Shown here one piece after another: positions 50,315 through 58,233 of a DNA stretch of 64,000 nucleotides (position 1 is the first letter of the stretch; each line of letters starts with the position of its first letter). Below the pieces are notes generated by a model. The model was not told the origin of the DNA. It saw only the letters and a list, made by a program, of their open reading frames with translations, and did not search any database. The stretch covers positions 1,480,501-1,544,500 of the forward strand of contig JARFXP010000001.1 of NCBI GenBank assembly GCA_029194675.1, given 5' to 3'. This DNA comes from Nitrospira sp. (GTDB lineage Bacteria > Nitrospirota > Nitrospiria > Nitrospirales > Nitrospiraceae). A program made the translations under genes and the position numbers.

Positions 50315-50600
50315 TCAAGCGTCAGCGCGCACCATGCTATCCTCAGCGAAGGTCGTGCCGTCGAATGGGAGCATGACCACCTCGTCCTCCTCTAAGCGGC
50401 GTTCGCTCAGTTTCCCTCACTGCTGAGCGCTGGCCCGAATGAAGCGCCGCGCGGCGATGGAGGCACTCAGCCCGAACGCCGCCGGGACCCGGTTCCGCAC
50501 AGGCTTCATACAGGCGGCTGCTCAGGCCGTCCAGGATCTTGCGGTACAGACCAGCGTCCGCCGCCTTCCAATGGATCGTTCGCACCTTATTTTCTGTCAT
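50315..50600 (-). pseudogene. Truncated IS256-family transposase
   Basis: On the minus strand two frames together give an IS256 (mutator) transposase fragment: KILDGLSSRLYEACAEP in the first frame, then AAFGLSASIAARRFIRASAQ in a second frame, an in-frame stop, and KLSERRLEEDEVVMLPFDGT followed by TFAEDSMV. The FDGTTFAEDSM segment carries the first catalytic Asp. At least one frameshift and one stop disrupt it and the rest is missing, so it is dead. The 150 bp to ppk1 hold nothing else. Confidence 0.75.
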
Positions 50601-50754
50601 GAATCGGCTTCTTTCGCTGGTGTTGGTTGTTTAATCCACGTCACCGCACAGCACCACAAAGGCGGCCACTTCGTCAATTTTCAACCAATCCTCGCACACC
50701 CTTCTCATCAGGATCATCCGGACATTCCACAACAAGCAATCAAGGACCTTCAGC

Positions 50755-52899
50755 TCATGATCTGGCTTTCCAGCGATTGAGAAACCAGTCCTGCGAATTG
50801 ACGCTTGGTTCCCCGACCAATGGCATAAGACGCTCGTAGGTCCCGTCTGAACGCAACCGCCTGGCTTGGACATTATCGCGAAGCGCGACGGCGAGAATGT
50901 CATGCACGATGACCTCCCGCCAGCGGGGGTGAACCACCGGAAAGAGGATTTCCACACGGCGATCCAGATTGCGCGGCATGAGGTCAGCGCTTCCAAGAAA
51001 CACTTCATCCTGTCCCCCATTATGAAAATAATAGATCCGGGCATGTTCGAGAAATCGTCCGACCACGGACGTCACTGTAATCCGCTCGCTCACGCCGGGG
51101 ACACCGGGCCGTAAACAACAGATACCGCGTACTTGTAATTCAATCTTCACACCGGCCTGTGCGGCACGGTACAGTGCCTGAATGAGTGCCTTATCGACCA
51201 ATGCGTTCATCTTGAATGCGAGATGTCCATCGCCGTTTTTCCGGTGACAGTGAATCTCGCGATCGATCCGATCGACCAGCTCCCGCCGCAATGCCGCCGG
51301 CGCGACCAGCAATTTGGCGTAGCCATCCTTCCGGGAGTAGCCGGTCAGCGCATTGAACAAGTCGGACACATCGCTGCCGATCGTAGGATCGCATGTGAAG
51401 TAACTCAGATCGGTATAGACTCGACTCGACAGCACATTATAGTTGCCGGTTCCGAGATGGACGTACCGTCGGATCCCCTCCGGTTCGCGCCGAACGACGA
51501 GACACACCTTCGCATGGGTCTTGAGGCCGCGCACTCCGTAGACGACATGTACTCCTTCATCTTCGAGCTTTCGGGCCCATTCGATGTTATTTTCTTCATC
51601 GAAACGAGCCTTGAGCTCTACTAGCACGGCCACCTGCTTCCCATTGACCCGAGCTTCCATCAACGCATCGATAATGGGGGATTTCGGGTTCACGCGATAC
51701 AACGTCTGCTTGATTGCCAGGACATTCGCATCGTGGGCCGCTTCACGCACAAATTCGACGACCGGCGTGAAACTATCGTAAGGATGGTACAGCAAGAGAT
51801 CATCTTGCCTGATAGCATCCAACACACCACCCGGTTTGCTCAGCAGCGCGGGCATGGCGGGCTGAAAAGGCGCGTCTTTGAGATCGGGACGTTCGAGTGC
51901 GGTGAGTTCCATAAGCCCCGCCATGCCGATCGGATCATGTTCCGTGTAAACGAGGTAAGATGGGATCTGTAGATTGCGGATCAGAATATCTACAATATGG
52001 TCCGGCGTGGTCGCATCCAGTTCCAAACGCACCACGGAATTAAAATCCCTCAAATCGAGCTGCTCTTCCACCGCCGTGATCAGATCGGGTGCTTCATCGG
52101 CCTCGATCGTCACATCGGCGTCCCGCGTAACACGGAACGGATAGGACGATACAATCTCCAAGCCGGGAAACAGGAGATCCAGATTATCCGCCACGATCTC
52201 TTCCAACCAAGCAAAACGTTGAACTTTCCCGATTCCTCCGAGGTCTTTCTCCTGCGGGGTGGATCCTTCTTGAGCGGGAACCGGAACCAAGCGCCGAAAG
52301 GAATCAGGCAACTTGACGCGCGCGAAGCAGTCACCCCGCTCAGGATCCTTGATCACCACGGCCAGGTTGAAGCTCAGATTTGAAATATGCGGAAAGGGAT
52401 GAGTTGGATCAATGGCCAACGGGGTGAGCGTTGGAAAAATTTCACGCACGAAGTACTGACGAAGAGCGTCCCGTTCGGCCTGCTCGAGGTCACCATACGA
52501 GAGCGCATAAATACCGGCCTCACGCAGTTTTGGCAACAGATCCTCCTGCCAACAAGTCCGATGCCGCTCGAGATGGATCGTCACCTCCCGGCATATCGCC
52601 AGCATTTGTTCGGATGGCGTCATGGCATCGGGTGGGGTTTCTCCCGCTCCGCCGGCAACCTGGCGTCGCAGGCCTGAGATCCTGATCATGAAGAATTCGT
52701 CGAGGTTGGTGGCGAAGATCGCCAGAAACTTCACTCGTTCCAGCAGCGGACGTCGCACATCTTCCGCTTCCTCCAAGACCCGCAGGTTGAATTGCAGCCA
52801 ACTAAGCTCACGGTTCAAGAACAGGCCGGGATTCTCGAGGTCCGCCTGTGGTTCCGTGACCTGATGCGAATTCTCAGCCGAAGGTTCCGTCGACGCCAT
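50755..52899 (-). CDS. ppk1: Polyphosphate kinase 1
   Basis: A 714-residue enzyme that builds inorganic polyphosphate from ATP. N-terminal NRELSWLQFNLRVLEEAEDV, central KQTLYRVNPKSPIIDALMEA and VHVVYGVRGLKTHAKVCLVV, the autophosphorylated His in RRYVHLGTGNYNVLSSRVYT and the C-terminal RVEILFPVV are all family hallmarks. It abuts corA (stop and start adjacent) and is co-transcribed with it. A PhoB-like array upstream of corA suggests phosphate control. Confidence 0.97.
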   Translation of the reverse strand: MASTEPSAENSHQVTEPQADLENPGLFLNRELSWLQFNLRVLEEAEDVRRPLLERVKFLAIFATNLDEFFMIRISGLRRQVAGGAGETPPDAMTPSEQMLAICREVTIHLERHRTCWQEDLLPKLREAGIYALSYGDLEQAERDALRQYFVREIFPTLTPLAIDPTHPFPHISNLSFNLAVVIKDPERGDCFARVKLPDSFRRLVPVPAQEGSTPQEKDLGGIGKVQRFAWLEEIVADNLDLLFPGLEIVSSYPFRVTRDADVTIEADEAPDLITAVEEQLDLRDFNSVVRLELDATTPDHIVDILIRNLQIPSYLVYTEHDPIGMAGLMELTALERPDLKDAPFQPAMPALLSKPGGVLDAIRQDDLLLYHPYDSFTPVVEFVREAAHDANVLAIKQTLYRVNPKSPIIDALMEARVNGKQVAVLVELKARFDEENNIEWARKLEDEGVHVVYGVRGLKTHAKVCLVVRREPEGIRRYVHLGTGNYNVLSSRVYTDLSYFTCDPTIGSDVSDLFNALTGYSRKDGYAKLLVAPAALRRELVDRIDREIHCHRKNGDGHLAFKMNALVDKALIQALYRAAQAGVKIELQVRGICCLRPGVPGVSERITVTSVVGRFLEHARIYYFHNGGQDEVFLGSADLMPRNLDRRVEILFPVVHPRWREVIVHDILAVALRDNVQARRLRSDGTYERLMPLVGEPSVNSQDWFLNRWKARS

Positions 52900-53865
52900 T
52901 TAATCCAGCCATCCTTTCCGTTTGAAATACAGGTACGGAGCGGCGCCGGCCACAATCATCAGCAGGAGCGCCAGCGGGTAGCCCCACGGCCACCGAAGCT
53001 CCGGCATGATGTCGAAATTCATGCCGTAAATGCTGGCGACAAGGGTGGGGGGAAGAAACACGACCGCCGCAATCGAAAAGATTTTGATCACCTTGTTTTG
53101 TTCCAGGTTAATCATTCCGAGTAAGGCATCCATGAGAAAATTAATCTTATCGGCAATGAAGCCCGTATGGCCGTTCAACGATTCAATATCACGCAGGATA
53201 CCCTTGACCTCTTGCGTATGCTCGCGTGACAGAACGCGGCTCCTCAACAGGAACGACAGGGCACGCCGGTTGTCCATCAAATCCAAGCGGACTTTCCCAT
53301 TGAGGTCCTCTTGGGCGGCAATCCGTTCTATGTTGTCGCGCATGACATGACCGGCGATCTCCTTGCCCCTGTTCAGGACGAGAGCAGCGACTTGGTCCAG
53401 GGTTATGTACATCTCTTCCAACACATCGGCATCCTGCTCCACGGCAAGCTCGTAACAGCCAAGGAGGATGTCCACCGCATCACCCACCATCCCAGGCCCC
53501 GCACGTGCTCTCATCCGGAACAGACGCAGGATGGCGAGATCATCGTCATGCACCGTAAGGAGTCGGCCTTCATGCAGCGTGAACGACATCGTAACATTTG
53601 AAGGAGTCTCATCGCTGTTCTGGATGAAGGTCGAGCGAATATGGACCCCGTGTTCGTCCTGGTAGTGCCGCGCACTCGCCTGCAAGTCCTGCAATTCCTC
53701 GTCTTCCGGCAGCTCCAGTCGAAAGACCGACTGCACCAACTCGCGTTCTTCTTCCGTCGGATAGGCCAGATCAATCCAGATGATCTCCTTGCAGGACAGA
53801 TCCTCTTCGACGCCGACCTGGACCTGCATGAGCTTCCCGTCGGTCAATACAAACGCACTGAGCAC
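52900..53865 (-). CDS. corA: CorA-family Mg2+ (or Co2+) transporter
   Basis: A 321-residue pentameric channel. The cytoplasmic funnel domain covers residues 1-240; two C-terminal helices flank the selectivity motif GMN in LVASIYGMNFDIMPELRWPW. KRKGWLD at the end is typical. Coupled with ppk1: magnesium supports ATP and polyphosphate, so a joint regulation makes sense. Same-strand operon corA-ppk1. Confidence 0.94.
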   Translation of the reverse strand: MLSAFVLTDGKLMQVQVGVEEDLSCKEIIWIDLAYPTEEERELVQSVFRLELPEDEELQDLQASARHYQDEHGVHIRSTFIQNSDETPSNVTMSFTLHEGRLLTVHDDDLAILRLFRMRARAGPGMVGDAVDILLGCYELAVEQDADVLEEMYITLDQVAALVLNRGKEIAGHVMRDNIERIAAQEDLNGKVRLDLMDNRRALSFLLRSRVLSREHTQEVKGILRDIESLNGHTGFIADKINFLMDALLGMINLEQNKVIKIFSIAAVVFLPPTLVASIYGMNFDIMPELRWPWGYPLALLLMIVAGAAPYLYFKRKGWLD

Positions 53866-53967
53866 AAGCCACTCCCAATCATCCCATGTGACATCGGGGT
53901 TGAACCGTTTGCATCATTATAGAATTCAGGCTGTGCTCTGCCTATGATCATCGAGCCCGCCTGCAAA

Positions 53968-54007
53968 AGTTTACACCGCAGTAACATACGCTTTGCCGGA
54001 TTGTAAC
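53968..54007 (+). promoter_or_regulatory. PhoB-box-like repeats upstream of corA-ppk1 and an HMA gene
   Basis: AGTTTAC (53968), CAGTAAC (53979), GCTTTGC (53990, degenerate) and TTGTAAC (54001) recur at 11-bp steps in the divergent promoter region between corA (start 53865, minus) and the HMA-like gene (start 54089, plus). Four in-phase 7-mers is a common Pho-box size. Confidence 0.5.
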
Positions 54008-54088
54008 TGTCCAGCGGTATGCTCACCAGCAAGGCTTCTTGGTATCTCAATGTTTAAATTAAGAGAGCCATCAACAAGGAGGGGATGT

Positions 54089-54427
54089 ATGCAGGGAACC
54101 AGCTATGTTCATATGTTGGAAGGACGCCTGCGTATCAAGGCATCCGAAATCAAAGGATCTCCAGAGAAAGCAGTGGAAGTAGAATCCGCTGTTTCTCAAT
54201 TGAAGGGCGTTTCACATATCACAACCAATGAACTGACGGGCAACGTCTTGGTGCTGTTCGATCCGGAATTGACCAACCATTACCATATCATCGGAACACT
54301 GAAAGACCTGGGTTGCCTGAATGAAAAGCAGGCGCCTTCGCGTCGCCATTCCGCACGCTGGTCGGAAGTCGTGGTAGGCCCGCTTGCCCAAGCGGTGATC
54401 GAACGCGCCATTCTTGCCCTCATTTAA
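54089..54427 (+). CDS. HMA-like (heavy-metal-associated) small protein
   Basis: About 112 residues. The first 75 residues form a ferredoxin-like HMA fold: SYVHMLEGRLRIKASEIKGS, AVEVESAVSQLKGVSHITTN, LTGNVLVLFDPEL and a closing IIGTLKDLGCL. The usual CxxC metal site is absent, as in the HMA_2 subgroup, so it may bind the ATPase rather than metal. A short amphipathic tail (VVGPLAQAVIERAILALI) follows. AAGGAGGGG precedes the ATG. It is convergent with the P-type ATPase, their stop codons overlapping by 4 bp. Confidence 0.75.
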   Translation: MQGTSYVHMLEGRLRIKASEIKGSPEKAVEVESAVSQLKGVSHITTNELTGNVLVLFDPELTNHYHIIGTLKDLGCLNEKQAPSRRHSARWSEVVVGPLAQAVIERAILALI

Positions 54428-56748
54428 TTCTCTCCTCCACTCTTGACAAGAGGTCCGCGTGCCATCAGCGGCCTCAGCGCGTTCGCTGTCGCGAGAATAG
54501 CCGACCCGTTGCTTAGCAAGGTGGCCGCTCCCGCACCAATCGCACCAAAGACAGCCAAGCCCAATGCCACCGTATTCGGTATCGATATGATTCTCCAGTT
54601 TTGCTCGATCAAGTCCAACGCCTTTCTGCTGATGTCCAAAGCCAGCGGTACCTTCCAGAGCCCGCCATTCAACAGTACGACATGGGCCGTCGCTTCCGCC
54701 ACATCTGCGCCGCCGCTGACGGCGATGCCCACATCGGCATGGGCGAGGGCCGGAGAATCGTTAATGCCATCGCCGATGACGGCCACTCGATAGCCCTGCT
54801 GTTGCAAGTCTTTGACGTAGGTGACCTTGTCACGCGGCAAGGCATCGGCGATGAGGTCGGAAATGCCCACCGCCTGTGCCACCCTGCTCGCCACGTGCGA
54901 ATGGTCGCCCGTCAGCATCGCAATGTGACGAATTCCTTTTCCTCGGAGCTGCTCAACGACATCGGCCGATTCCGGGCGTATCGGGTCGGCGTAGGCCAAG
55001 GTTCCTACCAGTTCGCCATTTATCGCTACACAGACCGGCGACATGGCTTCTCGGCCGAGCTCGTACAAATGTCGCTGAACCTCTGTTGTGACATGAATGG
55101 ACTTTGCCGTCATGAACCGCTCGCACCCGACAAGAACCGCTTGCCCGCCGACATCAGCTTCCACGCCAAGCCCGATCGTGTAATGCGAGTTGCTCCGTTC
55201 GGGAATGGCAATGCCTTGACTTTCGGCGGCCAGGACGATGGCCTTCGCCACCGGATGCGTCAACCGTTGCTCGCAAGCTGCTGCAAACCCCAGGACATCC
55301 GTTTTGTTGATTCCGTTGTAGGTATAGATCTCCGTCACCTGCGGTGAGCCGGAAGTCAACGTTCCCGTTTTATCAAAGACAATGGCGTCGACCCCTGCCA
55401 ACTGTTCCATATACCGGCCGCCTTTGATGAGGATTCCATGCCGGACGGCTTTGGTCATCGAGGCCAAGACAGCAGTCGGCGCGGCGATGCGGATACCGGT
55501 TCCATAGTCGATGATGAGCACCGATGCGCAGGACGAGAGGTTTTGCGAGAGGACGCCGCTTGCCCCGGCGAAGGCAAAACTGTACGGAACGAGTTCGTTA
55601 GCCCACCGTTCGGCGTAGTTTTGGATACGCGTCTCATGCGCCGGAGCATCCTGCACCATACGCACGATTCTCGCAGCCTCCGTATCGTTTCCGACGCGTT
55701 CGACGCGCACATAGAGTTTCCCCTCCTGCACCACGGTTGCTGCATGCGCGACATGCCCGGCGGTTTTTTCAACCGGCAATGATTCACCGGTCAGGGCCTG
55801 CTGATCCACCGTGGCTCTGCCCTTCAGTACTGTGCCGTCAATGGGAATTCGTTCCCCAGGGTACACAACCACGGTCTCTCCAATCTGTACCTTGTCGACT
55901 TCGATTTGCACAGTCTTACCCTCACGAACGACCCACGCCGGTGTACGTCGATAGGCCAACACCTCTGTGACGGCATCCTGCGCCTGCATCACCGTGACAT
56001 CCCGAATGTAATCTCCCAGATTGACCAACCAGACCATGAACAATGCCATCGGTAACTGTCCCTGACAGGCGAGCAGCGTAATTGCCGAAGCATCCAGAAC
56101 ATCGACCGTCAAGGCATCACGACGGCCAAAGGCATCGAAGGCGCGGGCGAACATGGGCAGCGCGCTGCCCAATAAGAAAAAAGGAATGAGAGGAGCTGCG
56201 AGGAACTCCGCAGCCACGCAGGCAAGACCTGCGGTGGACAAGACCAGCTCGAAGCCGGTTTCTCCTGATTGCTGTGAGGCTCGATCCATGCCCGAACCGG
56301 CGGCCTTGGAGACGGTACGAAGCGTATCGGAAGAGAGTCGATTCAACCGGACGCTCAGTGCCCCCGCCGACCAGACCTTCGGATCGAATGTGATGGTCAG
56401 ACTCGCGCAATTCTGATTGGCCCATACGCCAAGAATTCCGGGCAAGGCGGACAAAAAGGTTTCCAACGGCTGGGCCAGCGCAGGATGGCGCTTAAGAGCC
56501 GGGACCTTGAGTCTGACGCGTCCCTTCATCGAATGGAGAATCTCGGTGACGGCCCAATCGGGGTGAGACGAGGCCTTCCGGATGCTTCTCGCGAAACGCC
56601 CTCGGCTCCTGGAGGGTTTTTGAATCTTTCGGCCGGTCGCGGTGAGCTGATGATTGCCGCTGGAGAGCCGAACGATGTTCACTCGTTTAGAATCTCCTCT
56701 CGCGTTCTGCCTTCGTTGGAAGGCAGCTTCCGTTTGCTTCACGGTCAT
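54424..56748 (-). CDS. Heavy-metal-type P-type ATPase lacking the CPx motif
   Basis: A 774-residue P1B-like ATPase. About 1-160: an Arg-rich tail and an HMA_2-like domain (EILHSMKGRVRLKVPALKRH) without CxxC. Catalytic core: TGES (actuator), DKTGTLTSG (phosphorylated Asp), EQRLTHPVAKAIV (HP motif of P1B), and GDGINDSPALAHADVG. In the sixth membrane helix, where P1B pumps have CPC/SPC-type motifs, this one has IDYGTGIRIAAPTAV with no cysteine; the last helix has NGSAILATANALRP. The cargo is therefore unusual and cannot be read from known P1B rules. Third gene of the DUF5132-HMA-ATPase operon. Confidence 0.88.
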   Translation of the reverse strand: MTVKQTEAAFQRRQNARGDSKRVNIVRLSSGNHQLTATGRKIQKPSRSRGRFARSIRKASSHPDWAVTEILHSMKGRVRLKVPALKRHPALAQPLETFLSALPGILGVWANQNCASLTITFDPKVWSAGALSVRLNRLSSDTLRTVSKAAGSGMDRASQQSGETGFELVLSTAGLACVAAEFLAAPLIPFFLLGSALPMFARAFDAFGRRDALTVDVLDASAITLLACQGQLPMALFMVWLVNLGDYIRDVTVMQAQDAVTEVLAYRRTPAWVVREGKTVQIEVDKVQIGETVVVYPGERIPIDGTVLKGRATVDQQALTGESLPVEKTAGHVAHAATVVQEGKLYVRVERVGNDTEAARIVRMVQDAPAHETRIQNYAERWANELVPYSFAFAGASGVLSQNLSSCASVLIIDYGTGIRIAAPTAVLASMTKAVRHGILIKGGRYMEQLAGVDAIVFDKTGTLTSGSPQVTEIYTYNGINKTDVLGFAAACEQRLTHPVAKAIVLAAESQGIAIPERSNSHYTIGLGVEADVGGQAVLVGCERFMTAKSIHVTTEVQRHLYELGREAMSPVCVAINGELVGTLAYADPIRPESADVVEQLRGKGIRHIAMLTGDHSHVASRVAQAVGISDLIADALPRDKVTYVKDLQQQGYRVAVIGDGINDSPALAHADVGIAVSGGADVAEATAHVVLLNGGLWKVPLALDISRKALDLIEQNWRIISIPNTVALGLAVFGAIGAGAATLLSNGSAILATANALRPLMARGPLVKSGGEN

Positions 56749-56852
56749 CCCCTCCTCACCAATGTCAGATTATATACGTAAGTATTTATGCTCAATATTT
56801 ATACTCTATAAAAGACAACACGACCCCCTTCCCCCATCCGCATCGGACATCT

Positions 56853-57362
56853 TCACGAGGCCTGTTCGATTACCCGGGAGGGAGATGTCTCGGACGGATT
56901 CAACGCGTGATAGGTCCCGAACGCAAACCAGAGATAGTCATACCACTGAGGGACGACCAACGTTTCGGCGGCCAACAGACCTCGGACGCCGAGAGCGAAC
57001 AGCCCGAACGGGACCAACAGGCGCCAATTCTCGCCGAGGTTCTGAGTCGGCACGAGTGTCCCATTTGATTCGTTCGCCTGCCATTTCGCCAGGTACTCCG
57101 GATTCAGATCGGAGGGAGAGATGCCCAACGCCTTCGCGACAGCGAAGTGAATGTCCAGCGCTTCCAGAAGCGTCGGGTCGAACGTCGCCACGACACTTCC
57201 CGTCAGCGACCTGGCCTCGACATGATGCATACCGCGAACAGCGGCGAGGCGCGTCTCGATATCCCGCGCTCGCTTACGATTTCCTTTGATGTTGTCCAGC
57301 TTGAAGCGAATCCTCCCTCGAAGGGAGTGGACAAGGCGAATGTTTTTTAGCTTCAATGGCAT
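56853..57362 (-). CDS. HMA_2-like protein with C-terminal membrane anchor
   Basis: About 169 residues: residues 1-75 are an HMA_2-like fold (NIRLVHSLRGRIRFKLDNIK, RKRARDIETRLAAVRGMHHV, SLTGSVVATFDPTLLEALDI) without CxxC; about 115-150 is hydrophobic (LVPFGLFALGVRGLLAAETL), a membrane anchor. TGAGGGG precedes the ATG. It lies 14 bp after the DUF5132 gene and 105 bp before the ATPase gene on the same strand, so it is probably an accessory subunit docking on the pump. Confidence 0.75.
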   Translation of the reverse strand: MPLKLKNIRLVHSLRGRIRFKLDNIKGNRKRARDIETRLAAVRGMHHVEARSLTGSVVATFDPTLLEALDIHFAVAKALGISPSDLNPEYLAKWQANESNGTLVPTQNLGENWRLLVPFGLFALGVRGLLAAETLVVPQWYDYLWFAFGTYHALNPSETSPSRVIEQAS

Positions 57363-57376
57363 CCCCTCAGAGTCTT

Positions 57377-57673
57377 CTATTCCGATTCTTTCCGGGATCG
57401 GGCTCTCCGTTTGGGCGTCGCTTCCGTGTCTCCGCTCTCTTCCTCGACTTCGGCCCGGACTTCCTCCACCATGTCGGTCACCTGCTCGCCGGCCTCCGCA
57501 ATAGTTTCTTTGACCGTGTCGTACAACAGTACGCCACCCCTGATGACGCCCTTTGCTAATGGACGAAGAGCCGCGCCGACCGCCGGCAATACCGTTGGGG
57601 CAACCAGCGCGACCCCGACTCCCACCAATGCCGTTCCCCATGAACCTTTGAATATATCCTCGAACAGTGACAT
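57377..57673 (-). CDS. DUF5132-like glycine-zipper membrane protein
   Basis: A 98-residue protein with a hydrophobic glycine/alanine-zipper segment (about 11-52: WGTALVGVGVALVAPTVLPA, VGAALRPLAKGVIRGGVLLY) and an acidic tail (DMVEEVRAEVEEESGDTEAT) ending in basic residues. It closely resembles the DUF5132 family and, in design, the PacL proteins that assist P-type ATPases in mycobacteria (membrane glycine zipper plus acidic metal-binding tail). First gene of the operon with the HMA_2 protein and the ATPase, so a chaperone or scaffold role for the pump is likely but unproved. Confidence 0.75.
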   Translation of the reverse strand: MSLFEDIFKGSWGTALVGVGVALVAPTVLPAVGAALRPLAKGVIRGGVLLYDTVKETIAEAGEQVTDMVEEVRAEVEEESGDTEATPKRRARSRKESE

Positions 57674-57717
57674 GGCTGCCTCCTTTCGAGTCTGTGGTTC
57701 CTCGGTCGGTGACCAAG

Positions 57718-57746
57718 TGTTAACAGGAAATTAACCAATCGTTCAC
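57718..57746 (+). promoter_or_regulatory. PhoB-box-like repeats in the divergent promoter of the ATPase cluster
   Basis: TGTTAAC (57718), AATTAAC (57729) and CGTTCAC (57740) repeat at 11-bp steps; a looser CGGTGAC lies one step upstream (57707). The site is between the DUF5132 gene (start 57673, minus) and the winged-helix regulator (plus). Confidence 0.55.
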
Positions 57747-57750
57747 GCAC

Positions 57751-58218
57751 TTGTTACGCCAACCATTGACTGTAGGCAAGTTAAATAAGTGTGAAGATTT
57801 GCAAAGAAGCAGTCCCAGGAATGCGCCAACTCTTGATCTCCGCAAGGTCCATCAGCGATGTGCTGACTGCTTGCAATCCCAGCTGAAGATCGGCTTAGTC
57901 ATATGTAACAGCCGGCGCCGTGAGCTTCGCTACCGACACAATGCAGTCTCGCTCACGAAAACAGAACTAGCGTTCTTATCGCTGCTTGCGTCTCAACCGG
58001 GACGTTTGCTGACGAGACAAGATTTGCGACACAGTGTTTGGGGTTCAGATACCGCTGTCAGCATGCGAACCATTGACGCGCATATTGCCCACATCCGCAG
58101 AAAGCTACAGCGCCTCAAGATGGCTCCCGATTCTGTACCGGTCATCCAGACCGTGTGGGGTCTGGGATACAAGTTGAAAAAGGCCCACCCCGCATCACGT
58201 CGTCCAACGCTGAAATAG
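57751..58218 (+). CDS. Winged-helix (OmpR/PhoB C-terminal type) regulator without receiver domain
   Basis: The frame gives up to 155 residues, with a clear Trans_reg_C winged helix in the C-terminal 95: VSLTKTELAFLSLLASQPGR, LLTRQDLRHSVWGSDTAVSM, RTIDAHIAHIRRKLQRLKMA and VIQTVWGLGYKLKKA. There is no receiver domain; the first 45 residues have no recognisable fold and the start (here TTG) is uncertain. It is divergent from the DUF5132-HMA-ATPase operon, so it probably regulates it. Confidence 0.75.
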   Translation: MLRQPLTVGKLNKCEDLQRSSPRNAPTLDLRKVHQRCADCLQSQLKIGLVICNSRRRELRYRHNAVSLTKTELAFLSLLASQPGRLLTRQDLRHSVWGSDTAVSMRTIDAHIAHIRRKLQRLKMAPDSVPVIQTVWGLGYKLKKAHPASRRPTLK

Positions 58219-58233
58219 AGTTCGTGCACTCTG

